In this document: positions 1-8,649 of the stretch, piece after piece
Position numbering within the stretch: position 1 is the stretch's first letter
Layout of the letters: each line of letters opens with the position of its first letter
Source of the DNA: Pseudomonadota bacterium
GTDB taxonomy: Bacteria > Pseudomonadota > Gammaproteobacteria > Burkholderiales > Burkholderiaceae_C
DNA: 64,000 bases
Direction of reading: 5' to 3'
Assembly: GCA_023387335.1 (NCBI GenBank)
Contig: JAEWIF010000019.1
Location: forward strand, 62,001-126,000
Program-made: the position numbers and the translations under genes
The notes under the pieces: generated by a model
Database searches by the model: none
Seen by the model: only the letters and a program-made list of their open reading frames with translations
Told to the model about the DNA's origin: nothing

Positions 1-1
1 G

Positions 2-571
2 TCGACCCCCACGCTCGAGCCGGTGGCCAAGGAGAGCGACGCCTTGCGGGCGGTGATGGTCGGCCATCTCCGGTCCGTGAAGAGTCCAGGCACGCTGTTC
101 GAGGCGGCCCGGCTGCTGCGCCCCACGGAAGGCATCCGCATCGACCACATCGGCGAGGCGAGCGAGCCGGAACTGGCCGGTGCGGCCCTGGACACCGCGC
201 GCGAGTGCGTGCATTACCGGTGGCTGGGCGGCCTGCCGCATGACGCCACGCGCGACGCGATCCGGTCCGCGCACGTGCTCGTGCATGCCAGCGCCCTGGA
301 AGGCGGCGCGCACGTGATCATGGAAGCGGCCTGCAGCGGCACGCCGGTGCTGGCCTCGCGGGTCGACGGCAACGTGGGCATGCTCGGCGGGGACTACGAG
401 GGCTACTTCCCGCACGGCGACGCCGCGGCGCTCGCCGCGATGCTCCGGCGGTGCCGCCTGGAGCCGGGCTTCCTCGCGCGGCTGCGCGAGCAGTGCGAGG
501 CGCGCAAGCCCCTGTTCGATCCCACGACGGAACGGCGGGCGCTCCTGCGGCTGCTGGGCGACGTGCTGTAG
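2..571 (+). CDS. senB: SenB-like selenosugar synthase (glycosyltransferase), 3' part only
   Basis: C-terminal part of a GT-B glycosyltransferase; the reading frame is open to the left edge, so the start lies outside. Residues after VMVGHLR, the HYRWLGGLP segment and the EGGAHVIMEAACSGTPVLAS donor-site stretch match the family (TIGR04348) that includes SenB, which joins selenophosphate to UDP-GlcNAc to make a selenosugar for selenoneine. The EGGAHVIMEA block corresponds to the nucleotide-sugar-binding region of GT4-like enzymes. The remaining sen genes would lie to the left and cannot be seen. It ends 20 bp before a convergent gene. The family match is recalled, not searched; a generic GT4 enzyme is the alternative. 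Confidence 0.75.
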   Translation, partial: STPTLEPVAKESDALRAVMVGHLRSVKSPGTLFEAARLLRPTEGIRIDHIGEASEPELAGAALDTARECVHYRWLGGLPHDATRDAIRSAHVLVHASALEGGAHVIMEAACSGTPVLASRVDGNVGMLGGDYEGYFPHGDAAALAAMLRRCRLEPGFLARLREQCEARKPLFDPTTERRALLRLLGDVL

Positions 572-591
572 CGGTGGCGGGACGGCGGTCC

Positions 592-1521
592 CTAGCGCGC
601 CCAGCGCAGCGCGAGCACGTCGCGTTTGCGCGCCGCCTCGATGAGCAGCGACCGGCTCGCGGGATGCAGCGGCGGCCAGGGGTGGCGCGGCGCCTCGCAG
701 GCGATGACGCCGCCCTCCTTCATCAGCGCCTTGGCCGCGAGGAAGCCGCACTGGCGGTTCTCCAGGTTGATCAGCGGCAACCAGCGTTCGTAGGCTTCGA
801 CGGCCTCCTCGCGGCGCCCGGCGGACCAGGCGTCCAGGATCGTGCGGATGCCATCGGGAAAGCCGCCACCGGTCATGGCGCCGGTCGCGCCCGCTTCGAG
901 GTCGGGCAGCAGCGTGATCGCCTCCTCCCCGTCCCAGGGGCCTTCGATCGCGTCGCCGCCCAGCCGGATCAGCTCGCGCAGCTTGGCGGCGGCGCCCGCG
1001 GTTTCGATCTTGAAGTAGGCGACGTGCTCGATCTCCCGCGCCATCCGCGCGAGGAATTCCGCCGACAGCGGTGTGCCGGCGGCCGGCGCGTCCTGCACCA
1101 TGATCGGGATGTCCACCGCATCGGAGACACCGGCGTAAAAATCGTGGATACGCGATTCCGGCACCCGGAAGGTGGCGCCGTGGTAGGGCGGCATCACCAT
1201 CAGCATCGCCGCGCCCATCTCCTGCGCGCGGCGCGAGCGCTCGGCGCACACGCGGGTCGAGAAGTGCGTTGTGGTCACGATGACCGGCACGCGGCCGGCC
1301 ACGTGTTCGAGGATCGTGCGCGTGAGGATCTCGCGCTCGTCGTCGGCGAGCAGGAACTGCTCCGAGAAATTGGCGAGGATCGACAGGCCGTCGGAGCCCG
1401 CGTCGATCATGAAATCGACGCAGCGCTTCTGGCTCTCCAGGTCGAGTTCGCCGGATTCGGTGAAGGTCGTGGGAACGACGGGAAAGAGGCCGCGGTAGCG
1501 CGGTGCGCGGGAAGTGCTCAT
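592..1521 (-). CDS. DHDPS-family sugar-acid lyase, L-2-keto-3-deoxyarabonate dehydratase-like
   Basis: A 309-residue TIM-barrel protein of the dihydrodipicolinate synthase family. The Schiff-base lysine is K171 in VAYFKIET, but the DHDPS tyrosine motif is replaced by IMVQDAP, so it is not a lysine-biosynthesis enzyme. Length, the FPVVPTTF opening and the AIEGPWDGEEAITLL and GGGFPDGI segments agree with L-2-keto-3-deoxyarabonate dehydratase, which makes alpha-ketoglutarate semialdehyde. It is the last gene of a five-gene operon with two other sugar-acid dehydratases, placing it downstream of a 2-keto-3-deoxy acid. An aldolase acting on a similar acid is the alternative. The semialdehyde dehydrogenase that would finish the route is not in the window. 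Confidence 0.8.
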   Translation of the reverse strand: MSTSRAPRYRGLFPVVPTTFTESGELDLESQKRCVDFMIDAGSDGLSILANFSEQFLLADDEREILTRTILEHVAGRVPVIVTTTHFSTRVCAERSRRAQEMGAAMLMVMPPYHGATFRVPESRIHDFYAGVSDAVDIPIMVQDAPAAGTPLSAEFLARMAREIEHVAYFKIETAGAAAKLRELIRLGGDAIEGPWDGEEAITLLPDLEAGATGAMTGGGFPDGIRTILDAWSAGRREEAVEAYERWLPLINLENRQCGFLAAKALMKEGGVIACEAPRHPWPPLHPASRSLLIEAARKRDVLALRWAR

Positions 1522-1546
1522 GTTGTGTTCCTCGGGATGGGACGCG

Positions 1547-3085
1547 TCAGGTGATCACCGCCGGCTGCCACGGAACGAACTCCTGCTGGCCGTAGCCGTG
1601 CAGCTCGCTGCGCGAACGCCGGCCCGATGCGGTGTCCAGCATCATGCGGAAGAAGCGCTCGCCGAGCTCGTCGATCGTTGCGCCGGCGTCGAGCACCTCG
1701 CCGCAGTTGAAGTCCATGTCGTCGGACTGCCGCTGCCACAGCGCCGTGGTCGTGGCCAGCTTCAGGGACGGCGTCGGAGCGCAGCCGTAGGCGGAGCCGC
1801 GGCCGGTGGTGAAGCAGATCAGGTTGGCGCCCCCGGCCACCTGCCCCGTCGCCGAGATCGGGTCGTAGCCGGGGGTGTCCATGAAGACGAGGCCCTGGGC
1901 GCGCACCGGCTGCGCGTACTCGTAGACATCCACGAGCTGCGTCGAGCCCGCCTTCGCGATGCCGCCGAGGGACTTCTCCAGCACGGTGGTCAGTCCGCCG
2001 GCCTTGTTGCCCGCCGAAGGGTTGTTGTCCATCGACGCGCCGTTGCGGGCGCACAGGTCTTCCCACCAGCGGATGCGGGCGAGCAGCTTGTGGCCCACCT
2101 CCGGCGTCCGGGCCCGCCGCGTCAGCAGGTGTTCCGCGCCGTAGATCTCCGGCGTCTCCGACAGGATGGCCGTGCCGCCGTTCGCGACCAGCCGGTCCAC
2201 CGCCGCGCCGAGCACGGGGTTGGCCGTGATCCCGGAATGGCCGTCGGAGCCGCCGCACTGCAGGCCCACGACCAGGTGCCGCGCGGGGACGGGCACGCGC
2301 CGCACGTCGTTGGCCGCGGCCAGCATGCCCGTGACGTGCTCGATGCCCAGGCGGATGGCGCTGGTCGTGCCGGCGTTGTCCTGCAGCGTGTAGCTGCGCA
2401 GGCGCGGCGACTGCGAGAGTCCCTGCGTCGCCAGCAGCTGGTCGACCTGGTTGGTCTCGCAGCCGAGGCCGATGACCAGCACCGCCGCGAAGTTCGGATG
2501 GCAGGCATAGCCGCCCAGCGTGCGCCGCAGGACGGCGAGGCCCTCGCCCTGCGGATCGATGGCGCAACCCGAGCCATGCGTGAGCGCCACCACGCCGTCG
2601 ATGTTCGGAAACGGCGCCAGCCGCTCCGGATGGATGTCGCGGCGGAAATGGTCGGCGATGGCGCGGGCGACGGTCGCCGAGCAGTTCACCGTGGTGAGGA
2701 TGCCGATGTAGTTGCGCGTGCCGACCTGGCCGTTCTCGCGCACGATGCCGTCGAAGGTCGCGGGCTGCGCGGCGAAGGCCGTCGGCCGCGCGTCCACCGC
2801 GTGGGCGTGGTCGCGCGTGAAGTCGGCGATGGCCAGGTTGTGCGTGTGCACGTGCTGGCCGGGCAGGATCGCTCGCGTCGCCGCGCCGATCACCTGGCCG
2901 TAGCGCCGCACGAGCGCCCCGGCCTCCAGCGGCCGCGTGGCCATCTTGTGGCCGGGCGGCACCAGTCCGGCCACCGTCACGCCCTCGCTCGCGATGCGGG
3001 TGCCCGAGACCAGCTGGTCCAGCGCCACGACGACATCGTCGTCGGGATGCAGGCGGATGACGCGCGGGCCGGCCATGTCGATCAT
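1547..3085 (-). CDS. UxaA/GarD-family altronate (hydro-lyase) dehydratase
   Basis: A 512-residue sugar-acid dehydratase with both domains of the altronate/galactarate dehydratase family: an N-terminal SAF domain (about residues 10-90) and the C-terminal UxaA domain. Family motifs are visible: HGSGCA, GLGCETNQ, LQCGGSDGHSG, NPSAGNKAGGLTT and TTGRGSAYG. The ATG at 3085 overlaps the stop of the upstream enolase-superfamily gene as ATGA, which decides the start (a second ATG lies three codons in). A cytosolic Fe-dependent enzyme forming a 2-keto-3-deoxy acid is expected; the actual sugar acid is not evident. A stop-free frame continues upstream of 3085 only as a shadow of the neighbour. Confidence 0.9.
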   Translation of the reverse strand: MIDMAGPRVIRLHPDDDVVVALDQLVSGTRIASEGVTVAGLVPPGHKMATRPLEAGALVRRYGQVIGAATRAILPGQHVHTHNLAIADFTRDHAHAVDARPTAFAAQPATFDGIVRENGQVGTRNYIGILTTVNCSATVARAIADHFRRDIHPERLAPFPNIDGVVALTHGSGCAIDPQGEGLAVLRRTLGGYACHPNFAAVLVIGLGCETNQVDQLLATQGLSQSPRLRSYTLQDNAGTTSAIRLGIEHVTGMLAAANDVRRVPVPARHLVVGLQCGGSDGHSGITANPVLGAAVDRLVANGGTAILSETPEIYGAEHLLTRRARTPEVGHKLLARIRWWEDLCARNGASMDNNPSAGNKAGGLTTVLEKSLGGIAKAGSTQLVDVYEYAQPVRAQGLVFMDTPGYDPISATGQVAGGANLICFTTGRGSAYGCAPTPSLKLATTTALWQRQSDDMDFNCGEVLDAGATIDELGERFFRMMLDTASGRRSRSELHGYGQQEFVPWQPAVIT

Positions 3086-4278
3086 TCGATGATGTTGAAC
3101 TGCGACAGGTAGTCCGTGCGCAGGGTCAGGCCCAGGCCGGGCTTGTGGTCGTCGAGCTGCAGGAACCCGTCCTTCGCCGCGGGCTCGCCGTCGAAGATGT
3201 AATAGAAGAGCTCGTTGCCCACTTCCACGTCGAACATCGGGAAGTACTCGCTGATGGGGCAGTTGAGGCTGCTCATCGTGAGGTGGTAGTTGTGCATCTG
3301 GCCCGCATGCGGGATCACCGGCACGGAGTAGGCCTCGCACAGCGCGTTGATCTTGTGCGCCATCGTGATGCCGCCCACGCGGTTGGTGTCGTACTGCACG
3401 ACCGAGACCGCCTTGCGGTCCAGCAGCTGCTTGAAGCCGTACAGCGAGAACTCGTGCTCGCCGCCCGAGATCGGGATCGAGGTGAGCCGGTTCAGCTCGG
3501 CGTAGCCGTCGATGTCGTCGGCGATGACCGGCTCCTCCAGCCAGCGCGCCTGGAACTTCTCCAGCTTCGGCAGGATGCGCTTGGCGTACTCGACGTTCCA
3601 GCCCATGTAGCACTCGAGCATCAGGTCGTTGTCGTAGCCGATCACCTCGCGGACGGCTTCGACCGACTTCAGGTTCTCCACCACGCCCTGCTGGCCATGC
3701 TGGGGGCCGTAGCCGAATCGCATCTTGAAGGCGCGGAAGCCCTGCTTCAGGTAGGTCTCGGCCTCCTTCTGCATCTCCTTGAGGTCGGTGCGGTACAGCT
3801 TGCTGTAGTAGCAGGGGATCTTTTCCTTGGTGCGTCCGCCCAGCAGCTTGAAGACGGGCTTGTCCACCGACTTGCCCAGGATGTCCCAGATCGCGATGTC
3901 CACCGCGGAGATCGCCGCCATGCCGATGCCCTTGCGGCCCCAGGCATGGGTGGCGCGGTACATGCGCTGGTTCAGGTATTCGTAGTCCCACGGGTCCTGG
4001 CCGATCACCAGCGGCGCGAGGTACTCGTCGATGATGGCCTTGGCGATCCTGGGCGCCAGGGCGACGTTGCCCAGGCCCACGATGCCGTCATCGGTCTCCA
4101 CCTCCACCACGGTCCACTGATGGAACCGGAAGGTGTTCATGGTGTCTTTGCCGGCCGCGTGCTGGCTGGCGGGGTTCTTGTAGACCAGGTCCATGGCGTT
4201 CGAGCAGAAGTTGCCCTGCGGCGGGACGGTCTTGCCCTTCCATTCGAAGACGCGGGCGCGGACGGATTTGATCTTCAT
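3082..4278 (-). CDS. enolase-superfamily (mandelate racemase subgroup) acid-sugar dehydratase
   Basis: A 398-residue protein with the N-terminal capping domain followed by the (beta/alpha)7-beta barrel. Metal-ligand acids are seen in LMLECYMGW, RWLEEPV and ISGGEHE; the catalytic His is in PHAGQMHNYH, preceded by the partnering Asp in QYDTNRVGG. FKMRFGYGP replaces the KxK base motif, and the EYFPMFDVEVGNELFYYIF tail resembles L-rhamnonate dehydratase-like members. It should dehydrate an aldonic acid to the 2-keto-3-deoxy acid; next to an L-KDA dehydratase-like enzyme, a pentonate such as L-arabonate or L-lyxonate is a reasonable guess. Its TGA overlaps the next gene's ATG; the upstream pdxA-like gene ends 17 bp before the start. 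Confidence 0.85.
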   Translation of the reverse strand: MKIKSVRARVFEWKGKTVPPQGNFCSNAMDLVYKNPASQHAAGKDTMNTFRFHQWTVVEVETDDGIVGLGNVALAPRIAKAIIDEYLAPLVIGQDPWDYEYLNQRMYRATHAWGRKGIGMAAISAVDIAIWDILGKSVDKPVFKLLGGRTKEKIPCYYSKLYRTDLKEMQKEAETYLKQGFRAFKMRFGYGPQHGQQGVVENLKSVEAVREVIGYDNDLMLECYMGWNVEYAKRILPKLEKFQARWLEEPVIADDIDGYAELNRLTSIPISGGEHEFSLYGFKQLLDRKAVSVVQYDTNRVGGITMAHKINALCEAYSVPVIPHAGQMHNYHLTMSSLNCPISEYFPMFDVEVGNELFYYIFDGEPAAKDGFLQLDDHKPGLGLTLRTDYLSQFNIIE

Positions 4279-4295
4279 GTGACGGCTTTCGGTGT

Positions 4296-5330
4296 TCAGG
4301 AGGTAGGGGAATCGCGACGGGCGAGGCCCATGCGCGCAGCTATTGCGAAGGCGTTGGCGGTGGCCGTGACGTCGGCTTTGCCCAGGCCCGCGATGTCGTA
4401 GGCGGTGCCGTGGGCCGGCGTGGTGATCGGGATCGGCATGCCGCCCTGCACCGTCACGCCACGCGAGAAGCCCATCAGCTTGATCGCGATCTGGCCCTGG
4501 TCGTGGTACATCGTGACGATCGCGTCCAGCGCGCCCTCGCGCGCCTTCAGGAAGATGGTGTCGGCGGGGAACGGCCCCACGACCGGGAAGCCCTGTTCGT
4601 TGAGCTCGCGCACGGCCGGCTCGATGACGTCGATCTCCTGCCGGCCGCAGGTGCCGCCCTCGCCGTTGTGCGGATTGAGCCCGGCCACGGCCACGCGAGG
4701 GGCGGCCAAGCCATTGGCCTCGAGCGAACGGAACATCAGCCTGGCCGCTTCGTTGATGCGCTCGCGCGTGATGTACTTCGGCACCTCGGCCAGCGGCACG
4801 TGCGAGGAGATGCGCGAGGTCCACAGGCCGTCCAGCGTGTTGAACTCGCAGAAGTAGCCGGTCACGCCCAGGTACTCGGCGAAATGGTGGAGCTCGTCCT
4901 CGTGCCGCAGCCCGCCCTTCTTCATCGCCAGCTTGTTCAGGGGCGCGAAGCAGATGCCGTCGATCTCCCCCGCCCGGGCTGCGTCCATGCAGCGGTCCAG
5001 CACGCGCAGCACGGAGGCGCCGCCCGCGGCGTCCGACTGCGCGCGCACCACCTGCCGCGGCTGCACGGTGTCGACGGGCAAGAAGGCGGGACGCGAGGTG
5101 TCCGCGCGGCCGCGCACGGCCGACAGGCTGTCGACGCGGTCGGTGGCCACCTCGAGGCCGGCGACCTTCTGGCCATCGGCCCACAGCCACGGGTCCCCCA
5201 CCAGCACCACGTTGGCGGCCTCCAGCGTCTCGCGGCGCGCCAGCAGGCGGGCGATGAGTTCGGGGCCGATGCCGGCGGGATCGCCGAGCGTGACGGCGAC
5301 GACGGGTTTGTTCCGGGTCCCCATGCTCAT
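4296..5330 (-). CDS. PdxA-family NAD-dependent dehydrogenase
   Basis: A 344-residue member of the 4-hydroxythreonine-4-phosphate dehydrogenase family. The N-terminal VAVTLGDPAGIGPEL, the metal-binding His regions LHHFAEYLG and MYHDQGQIAIK, and PAHGTAYDIAGLGKAD are typical. In sugar-acid operons such paralogues act as 4-phospho-D-threonate/erythronate dehydrogenases, or oxidise other beta-hydroxy acids, rather than making pyridoxal phosphate; TphB-type cis-diol dehydrogenases belong here too. The DUF1537 kinase usually paired with PdxA2 is absent. The start at 5330 forms an ATGA overlap with the preceding receptor gene; a second ATG lies two codons downstream. The substrate is unknown. Confidence 0.85.
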   Translation of the reverse strand: MSMGTRNKPVVAVTLGDPAGIGPELIARLLARRETLEAANVVLVGDPWLWADGQKVAGLEVATDRVDSLSAVRGRADTSRPAFLPVDTVQPRQVVRAQSDAAGGASVLRVLDRCMDAARAGEIDGICFAPLNKLAMKKGGLRHEDELHHFAEYLGVTGYFCEFNTLDGLWTSRISSHVPLAEVPKYITRERINEAARLMFRSLEANGLAAPRVAVAGLNPHNGEGGTCGRQEIDVIEPAVRELNEQGFPVVGPFPADTIFLKAREGALDAIVTMYHDQGQIAIKLMGFSRGVTVQGGMPIPITTPAHGTAYDIAGLGKADVTATANAFAIAARMGLARRDSPTS

Positions 5331-6292
5331 TCCACCTTGATGCCGCGGCGCTTGATCAGCTCGGCATACCGCTTGTTCTCGGTGCCGTGGAAGGCGCCGA
5401 ACTGCGCCTGCGTCATCGGCACGGCCTCGCCGCCGATCCCTTCGAGCCGCTTGCGGGTCTCCGGCAGCGTAAGCACCTTGCCGACCTCGTCGGACACGCG
5501 GTCCTGCACCGCCTTGGGCGTGGACGCCGGCATGTAGATGCCGTACCAGGCGCCCATCTCCACGCCCTTCACGCCCGCTTCGGCGAGCGTCGGCACGTTC
5601 GGCAGGGCCGGGTTGCGTCGCGCGCTGGTCACCGCCAGCGCCTTCACCTTGCCCGACTGGATGTGCGGCAGCACGGAGGCCAGCGTGTCGAAGCTCAGCT
5701 GCACCTGCCCCGAGATCAGGTCCATGAGGGCGGGGTTGCTGCCCTTGTAGGGGATGTGGGTGAGGAAGGTCCCCGTCGCTTCCTTGAACAGCTCGGCGGC
5801 GATGTGCTGGGTGCTACCGGAGCCGCTCGAGGCGTAGTTCAGCTGCCCGGGCGACTTCTTCGCCAGCGCCACCAGCTCGGCGACGCTGTTCACGCCCAGG
5901 TTGTTGTTGACGACCAGCACGTTCGGCACGGAGCCCACGAAAACGACCGGCACCAGGTCCTTGCCGTTGTCGTAATTGAGCTTGAGCAGGTGCGGAGCGA
6001 TGGCATGCGCGGTGGAAACGCCCATCACCATCGTGTGGCCGTCGGTGGACTTGGCCGTCAGGTCCGCCGCCAGGGTGTTGGAAGCGCCGGGGCGGTTGTC
6101 GACCACGACCGGCTGCTTCAGCGCCGGACCGAGGCGGTCGGCCACCGCGCGCGCCATGGCGTCGGTGCCGCCGCCGGGCGCCGATCCCACCAGCAGGCGG
6201 ATCGGCCGCGTGGGCCAGTCGGTGGTTTGCGCGGTGGCCGTGCCGGCCGCCAGGACGGCCGCGGCGCAACCGAGCAGGATGCGTCTCTTCAT
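5327..6292 (-). CDS. Bug-type (TctC) periplasmic solute-binding receptor
   Basis: A 321-residue Bug-family receptor, first gene of the sugar-acid operon. A signal peptide ends at TATAQ near residue 22, then WPTRPIRLLVGSAPGGGTDAMAR and the VVVDNRPGASNTLA loop, both characteristic of the Bug fold that binds carboxylated ligands through water-bridged carboxylates. No TctA/TctB membrane subunits are adjacent, which is common for orphan Bug receptors; partner subunits or a signalling role would be elsewhere. It probably captures the sugar acid degraded by the downstream enzymes. Its stop overlaps the pdxA-like start. Confidence 0.9.
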   Translation of the reverse strand: MKRRILLGCAAAVLAAGTATAQTTDWPTRPIRLLVGSAPGGGTDAMARAVADRLGPALKQPVVVDNRPGASNTLAADLTAKSTDGHTMVMGVSTAHAIAPHLLKLNYDNGKDLVPVVFVGSVPNVLVVNNNLGVNSVAELVALAKKSPGQLNYASSGSGSTQHIAAELFKEATGTFLTHIPYKGSNPALMDLISGQVQLSFDTLASVLPHIQSGKVKALAVTSARRNPALPNVPTLAEAGVKGVEMGAWYGIYMPASTPKAVQDRVSDEVGKVLTLPETRKRLEGIGGEAVPMTQAQFGAFHGTENKRYAELIKRRGIKVE

Positions 6293-6381
6293 TGCTTGTC
6301 TCCGGGATGCTGCTTGGATCGAGTGAACCCGATGCTAGGAGGCCGACCCATTCCCGTAAACTGAAACTACTTCATCGAAAC

Positions 6382-6396
6382 ATAACCTCAGGTAAT
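6382..6396. promoter_or_regulatory. candidate LysR-type binding dyad (T-N11-A)
   Basis: ATAACC-N3-GGTAAT is an imperfect dyad that fits the LysR T-N11-A rule. It lies in the 109-bp divergent region between the Bug receptor operon and the lysR gene, just before the regulator's GTG. It would suit autorepression and activation of the sugar-acid operon. The position is seen; the binding is inferred. Confidence 0.4.
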
Positions 6397-6401
6397 CCAT
6401 C

Positions 6402-7334
6402 GTGGGATCCGTCGACCGGCAGCACACCACGCCGCAGCTGATGAACCGCCTGCGGATGCGGCAGGTGGAACTGCTGCTCGCCATGGACGAACTCGGCACC
6501 CTGAGCGCGGCGGCCCGGCACCTCGGCCTGACGCAGCCCGCCGCGACGAAGATGCTGAACGAGCTGGAGCTGGCCCTGGGGCAGCGGCTCTTCGAGCGCG
6601 CCGGCCGCGGGCTGCAGCGCAATGCGGCCGGCGAGCGCGTCACCGGCTTCTTCCGCAGCATCCGCGGCAGCGTCGAGGCGCTCAACCAGGAGCTGGAGGC
6701 GGTGCGCCAGGGCGGCGCGGGCAAGCTGGCGATCGGCAGCATCATGGCGGCCTCTCCGGGGCGGCTGACCCGCGCGCTGCTGCAACTGAAGGGAGAGTTC
6801 CCGCTGGTCTCGATCGAGATCGCCGTGGACACGAGCGATCGGCTGCTGGCGCAACTGGGCGAAGGCGTGCTCGAGGTCGTGGTCGGCCGGCTCGCCCCGC
6901 TGCCGGGCATGGATTGCATCCTGCGGCGCATCGACGACGAGGCGCTCGCCGTGGTCGCGGCCGTCGACCATCCGCTGGCGCGGCGACGCCAGCTGCCCTT
7001 CGAGTCCCTCCTGGACTATCCGTGGATCCTGCAGCCGCCGGGCAGCCCCATGCGGGACCTGATCGAAAGCGAGTTCCGCCACCACCATGCGGCGCTGCCG
7101 CGCGGGCTCATCGAAACCGGATCGATCCTCACGACGATGAATCTGGTGCGCAACTCGCAGATGCTCGGCGTCATCCCGCAGGCGGTCGCGCGGGGCCACG
7201 CGGAGCACGGCATGGTCAAGCCGCTGGCCTACCGCTTCCGGCACAGCCTCGAGGCCTACGGCAGCATCGTTCCGAAGGACCGGCCGCTCAGCGCGCTGGC
7301 CGCCAGGTTCCTCGAGTTGCTGCACCGGGGCTGA
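6402..7334 (+). CDS. LysR-family transcriptional regulator of the sugar-acid operon
   Basis: A 310-residue LTTR: winged helix-turn-helix in the N-terminal ~75 residues (MRQVELLLAMDELGTLSAAA, then LTQPAATKMLNELE), a linker helix, and a LysR-substrate domain to the end. The GTG at 6402 is the most upstream start; an ATG at 6441 (MNRLRMRQ) would give a shorter product and cannot be excluded. It is divergent from the Bug-pdxA-dehydratase operon, the standard arrangement for an activator responding to a pathway intermediate. The inducer cannot be told from sequence. Confidence 0.88.
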   Translation: MGSVDRQHTTPQLMNRLRMRQVELLLAMDELGTLSAAARHLGLTQPAATKMLNELELALGQRLFERAGRGLQRNAAGERVTGFFRSIRGSVEALNQELEAVRQGGAGKLAIGSIMAASPGRLTRALLQLKGEFPLVSIEIAVDTSDRLLAQLGEGVLEVVVGRLAPLPGMDCILRRIDDEALAVVAAVDHPLARRRQLPFESLLDYPWILQPPGSPMRDLIESEFRHHHAALPRGLIETGSILTTMNLVRNSQMLGVIPQAVARGHAEHGMVKPLAYRFRHSLEAYGSIVPKDRPLSALAARFLELLHRG

Positions 7335-7358
7335 GGCGCCCTCCCCCGGCCGTGCCCG

Positions 7359-8648
7359 CTAACGGACCACGACCGGCGCCGGGCCCGGCGTGGAGAACAC
7401 GGCGGCGTCGAGCGCGGCCTCATCGGGGACCCCGCCCGCATCCCGGTCCACGGGCAGCACTTGCAACGAGGCGCGTCCACCCACGCACAGGCCGCGCACC
7501 GGCAGCCCCGCGGCCGCTTCGCCGCCGCGCAGCGCGCCCTCGAACAGCACGCCCGCCGTGCTCTCCCGTCCCGCGGCACGGGCGGCCACGTTGCGCTCGC
7601 GGCGCAGCAGCCGCTGCGAGTACTCCAGCAGCCGCAGCTCTTCGACCCAGCCGCGGCAGACATGGCTGTCCGAGCCGATCGACCAGCGGCCGCCGCCCTG
7701 CAGCCACGGAACCAGGTCGAACACGCCGTCGCCCAGGTTGGCCTCGGTGGTGGGACACAGCACGATGGATGCGTCCACGTCGCGCACCGCCTGCAGCTCC
7801 GCGCGCGTGGCCTGCGTCGCATGGACCAGGTTCCAGTGCGCATCCGCCTTCACCTGCTCGAGCAGCCACTCGATCGGCCGACGGCCGTGCTGCCGAAGGC
7901 AGTCGTCCACCTCCAGCTGCTGTTCGGCGATGTGGATGTGCACCGGCATGCCCGCGGCGCGCGCCGCCTGGGCGCACTCGCGCAGGGCGCCCTCGTCCAC
8001 CGCACGCAGCGAGTGCAGCGCGACACCGGCCGTGAGCGCGGAACCGCCGGCGCCCAGGCCGCGCACCGCTTCGGCGATGCGCAGCACGCTCTCGGGCGTG
8101 GATGCGAAGCGGCGCTGGTCCGGCCGCAGGCCGGCGGCGCCGAAGCCCGAGCGCATGTACAGCGTGGGCAGCAGCGTCAGCCCGATGCCGGCCTGCCGCG
8201 CCGCGCGCACCAGCGCCAGCGACATCTCCAGCGGATCGGCGTAGGGCCGGCCGTCCACGTCGTTGTGCAGGTAGTGGAACTCGCAGACGTGGGTGTAGCC
8301 GTTGGCGAAAAGTTCGCCGTACAACCGCGTCGCGATCCGCTCGAGCTGCGTCGGCGTGATGGCCAGCGCCACCTGGTACATGCGGTCGCGCCAGCTCCAG
8401 AAGGTGTCGGCCTGGCCGGGCGGGCTGGTCTCGGTCAGGCCCGCGATGGCGCGCTGGAACGCGTGGCTGTGGCCGTTCACCAGTCCCGGCAGGGCCGGGC
8501 CGGACAGCACCTGCGCCCCCGTGCGGTCGCCCGGCGGGCAATCCACCCGCACTTCGGACCACAGGCCGTCGGCGCCGGCCACCAGCAGCACGTCGCGCGC
8601 CCACGCGCCGTCGACCCAGGCGCGCCCGGCGAAATAGCGGGTCTCCAT
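7359..8648 (-). CDS. hutF: formimidoylglutamate deiminase
   Basis: Amidohydrolase of about 429 residues that converts N-formimino-L-glutamate to N-formyl-L-glutamate plus ammonia, the fourth step of the five-step histidine pathway. Zinc-site motifs: GLVNGHSHAFQR (HxH), HIHIAEQQ and the SIGSDSHVCR aspartate. Length and the FHYLHND segment fit HutF rather than a chlorohydrolase. Two ATGs are available; the one at 8648 (METRYFAG) starts one base after the hutG stop, whereas 8660 would overlap it by 11 bp; 8648 is chosen. It is the last gene of hutCDIGF. Confidence 0.93.
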   Translation of the reverse strand: METRYFAGRAWVDGAWARDVLLVAGADGLWSEVRVDCPPGDRTGAQVLSGPALPGLVNGHSHAFQRAIAGLTETSPPGQADTFWSWRDRMYQVALAITPTQLERIATRLYGELFANGYTHVCEFHYLHNDVDGRPYADPLEMSLALVRAARQAGIGLTLLPTLYMRSGFGAAGLRPDQRRFASTPESVLRIAEAVRGLGAGGSALTAGVALHSLRAVDEGALRECAQAARAAGMPVHIHIAEQQLEVDDCLRQHGRRPIEWLLEQVKADAHWNLVHATQATRAELQAVRDVDASIVLCPTTEANLGDGVFDLVPWLQGGGRWSIGSDSHVCRGWVEELRLLEYSQRLLRRERNVAARAAGRESTAGVLFEGALRGGEAAAGLPVRGLCVGGRASLQVLPVDRDAGGVPDEAALDAAVFSTPGPAPVVVR

Positions 8649-8649
8649 G

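Noticed and set aside
3086..3991. Upstream extension of the UxaA frame suggesting a fused protein
   Set aside because: Runs through the enolase-superfamily gene in another frame; an ATGA overlap marks the real start.
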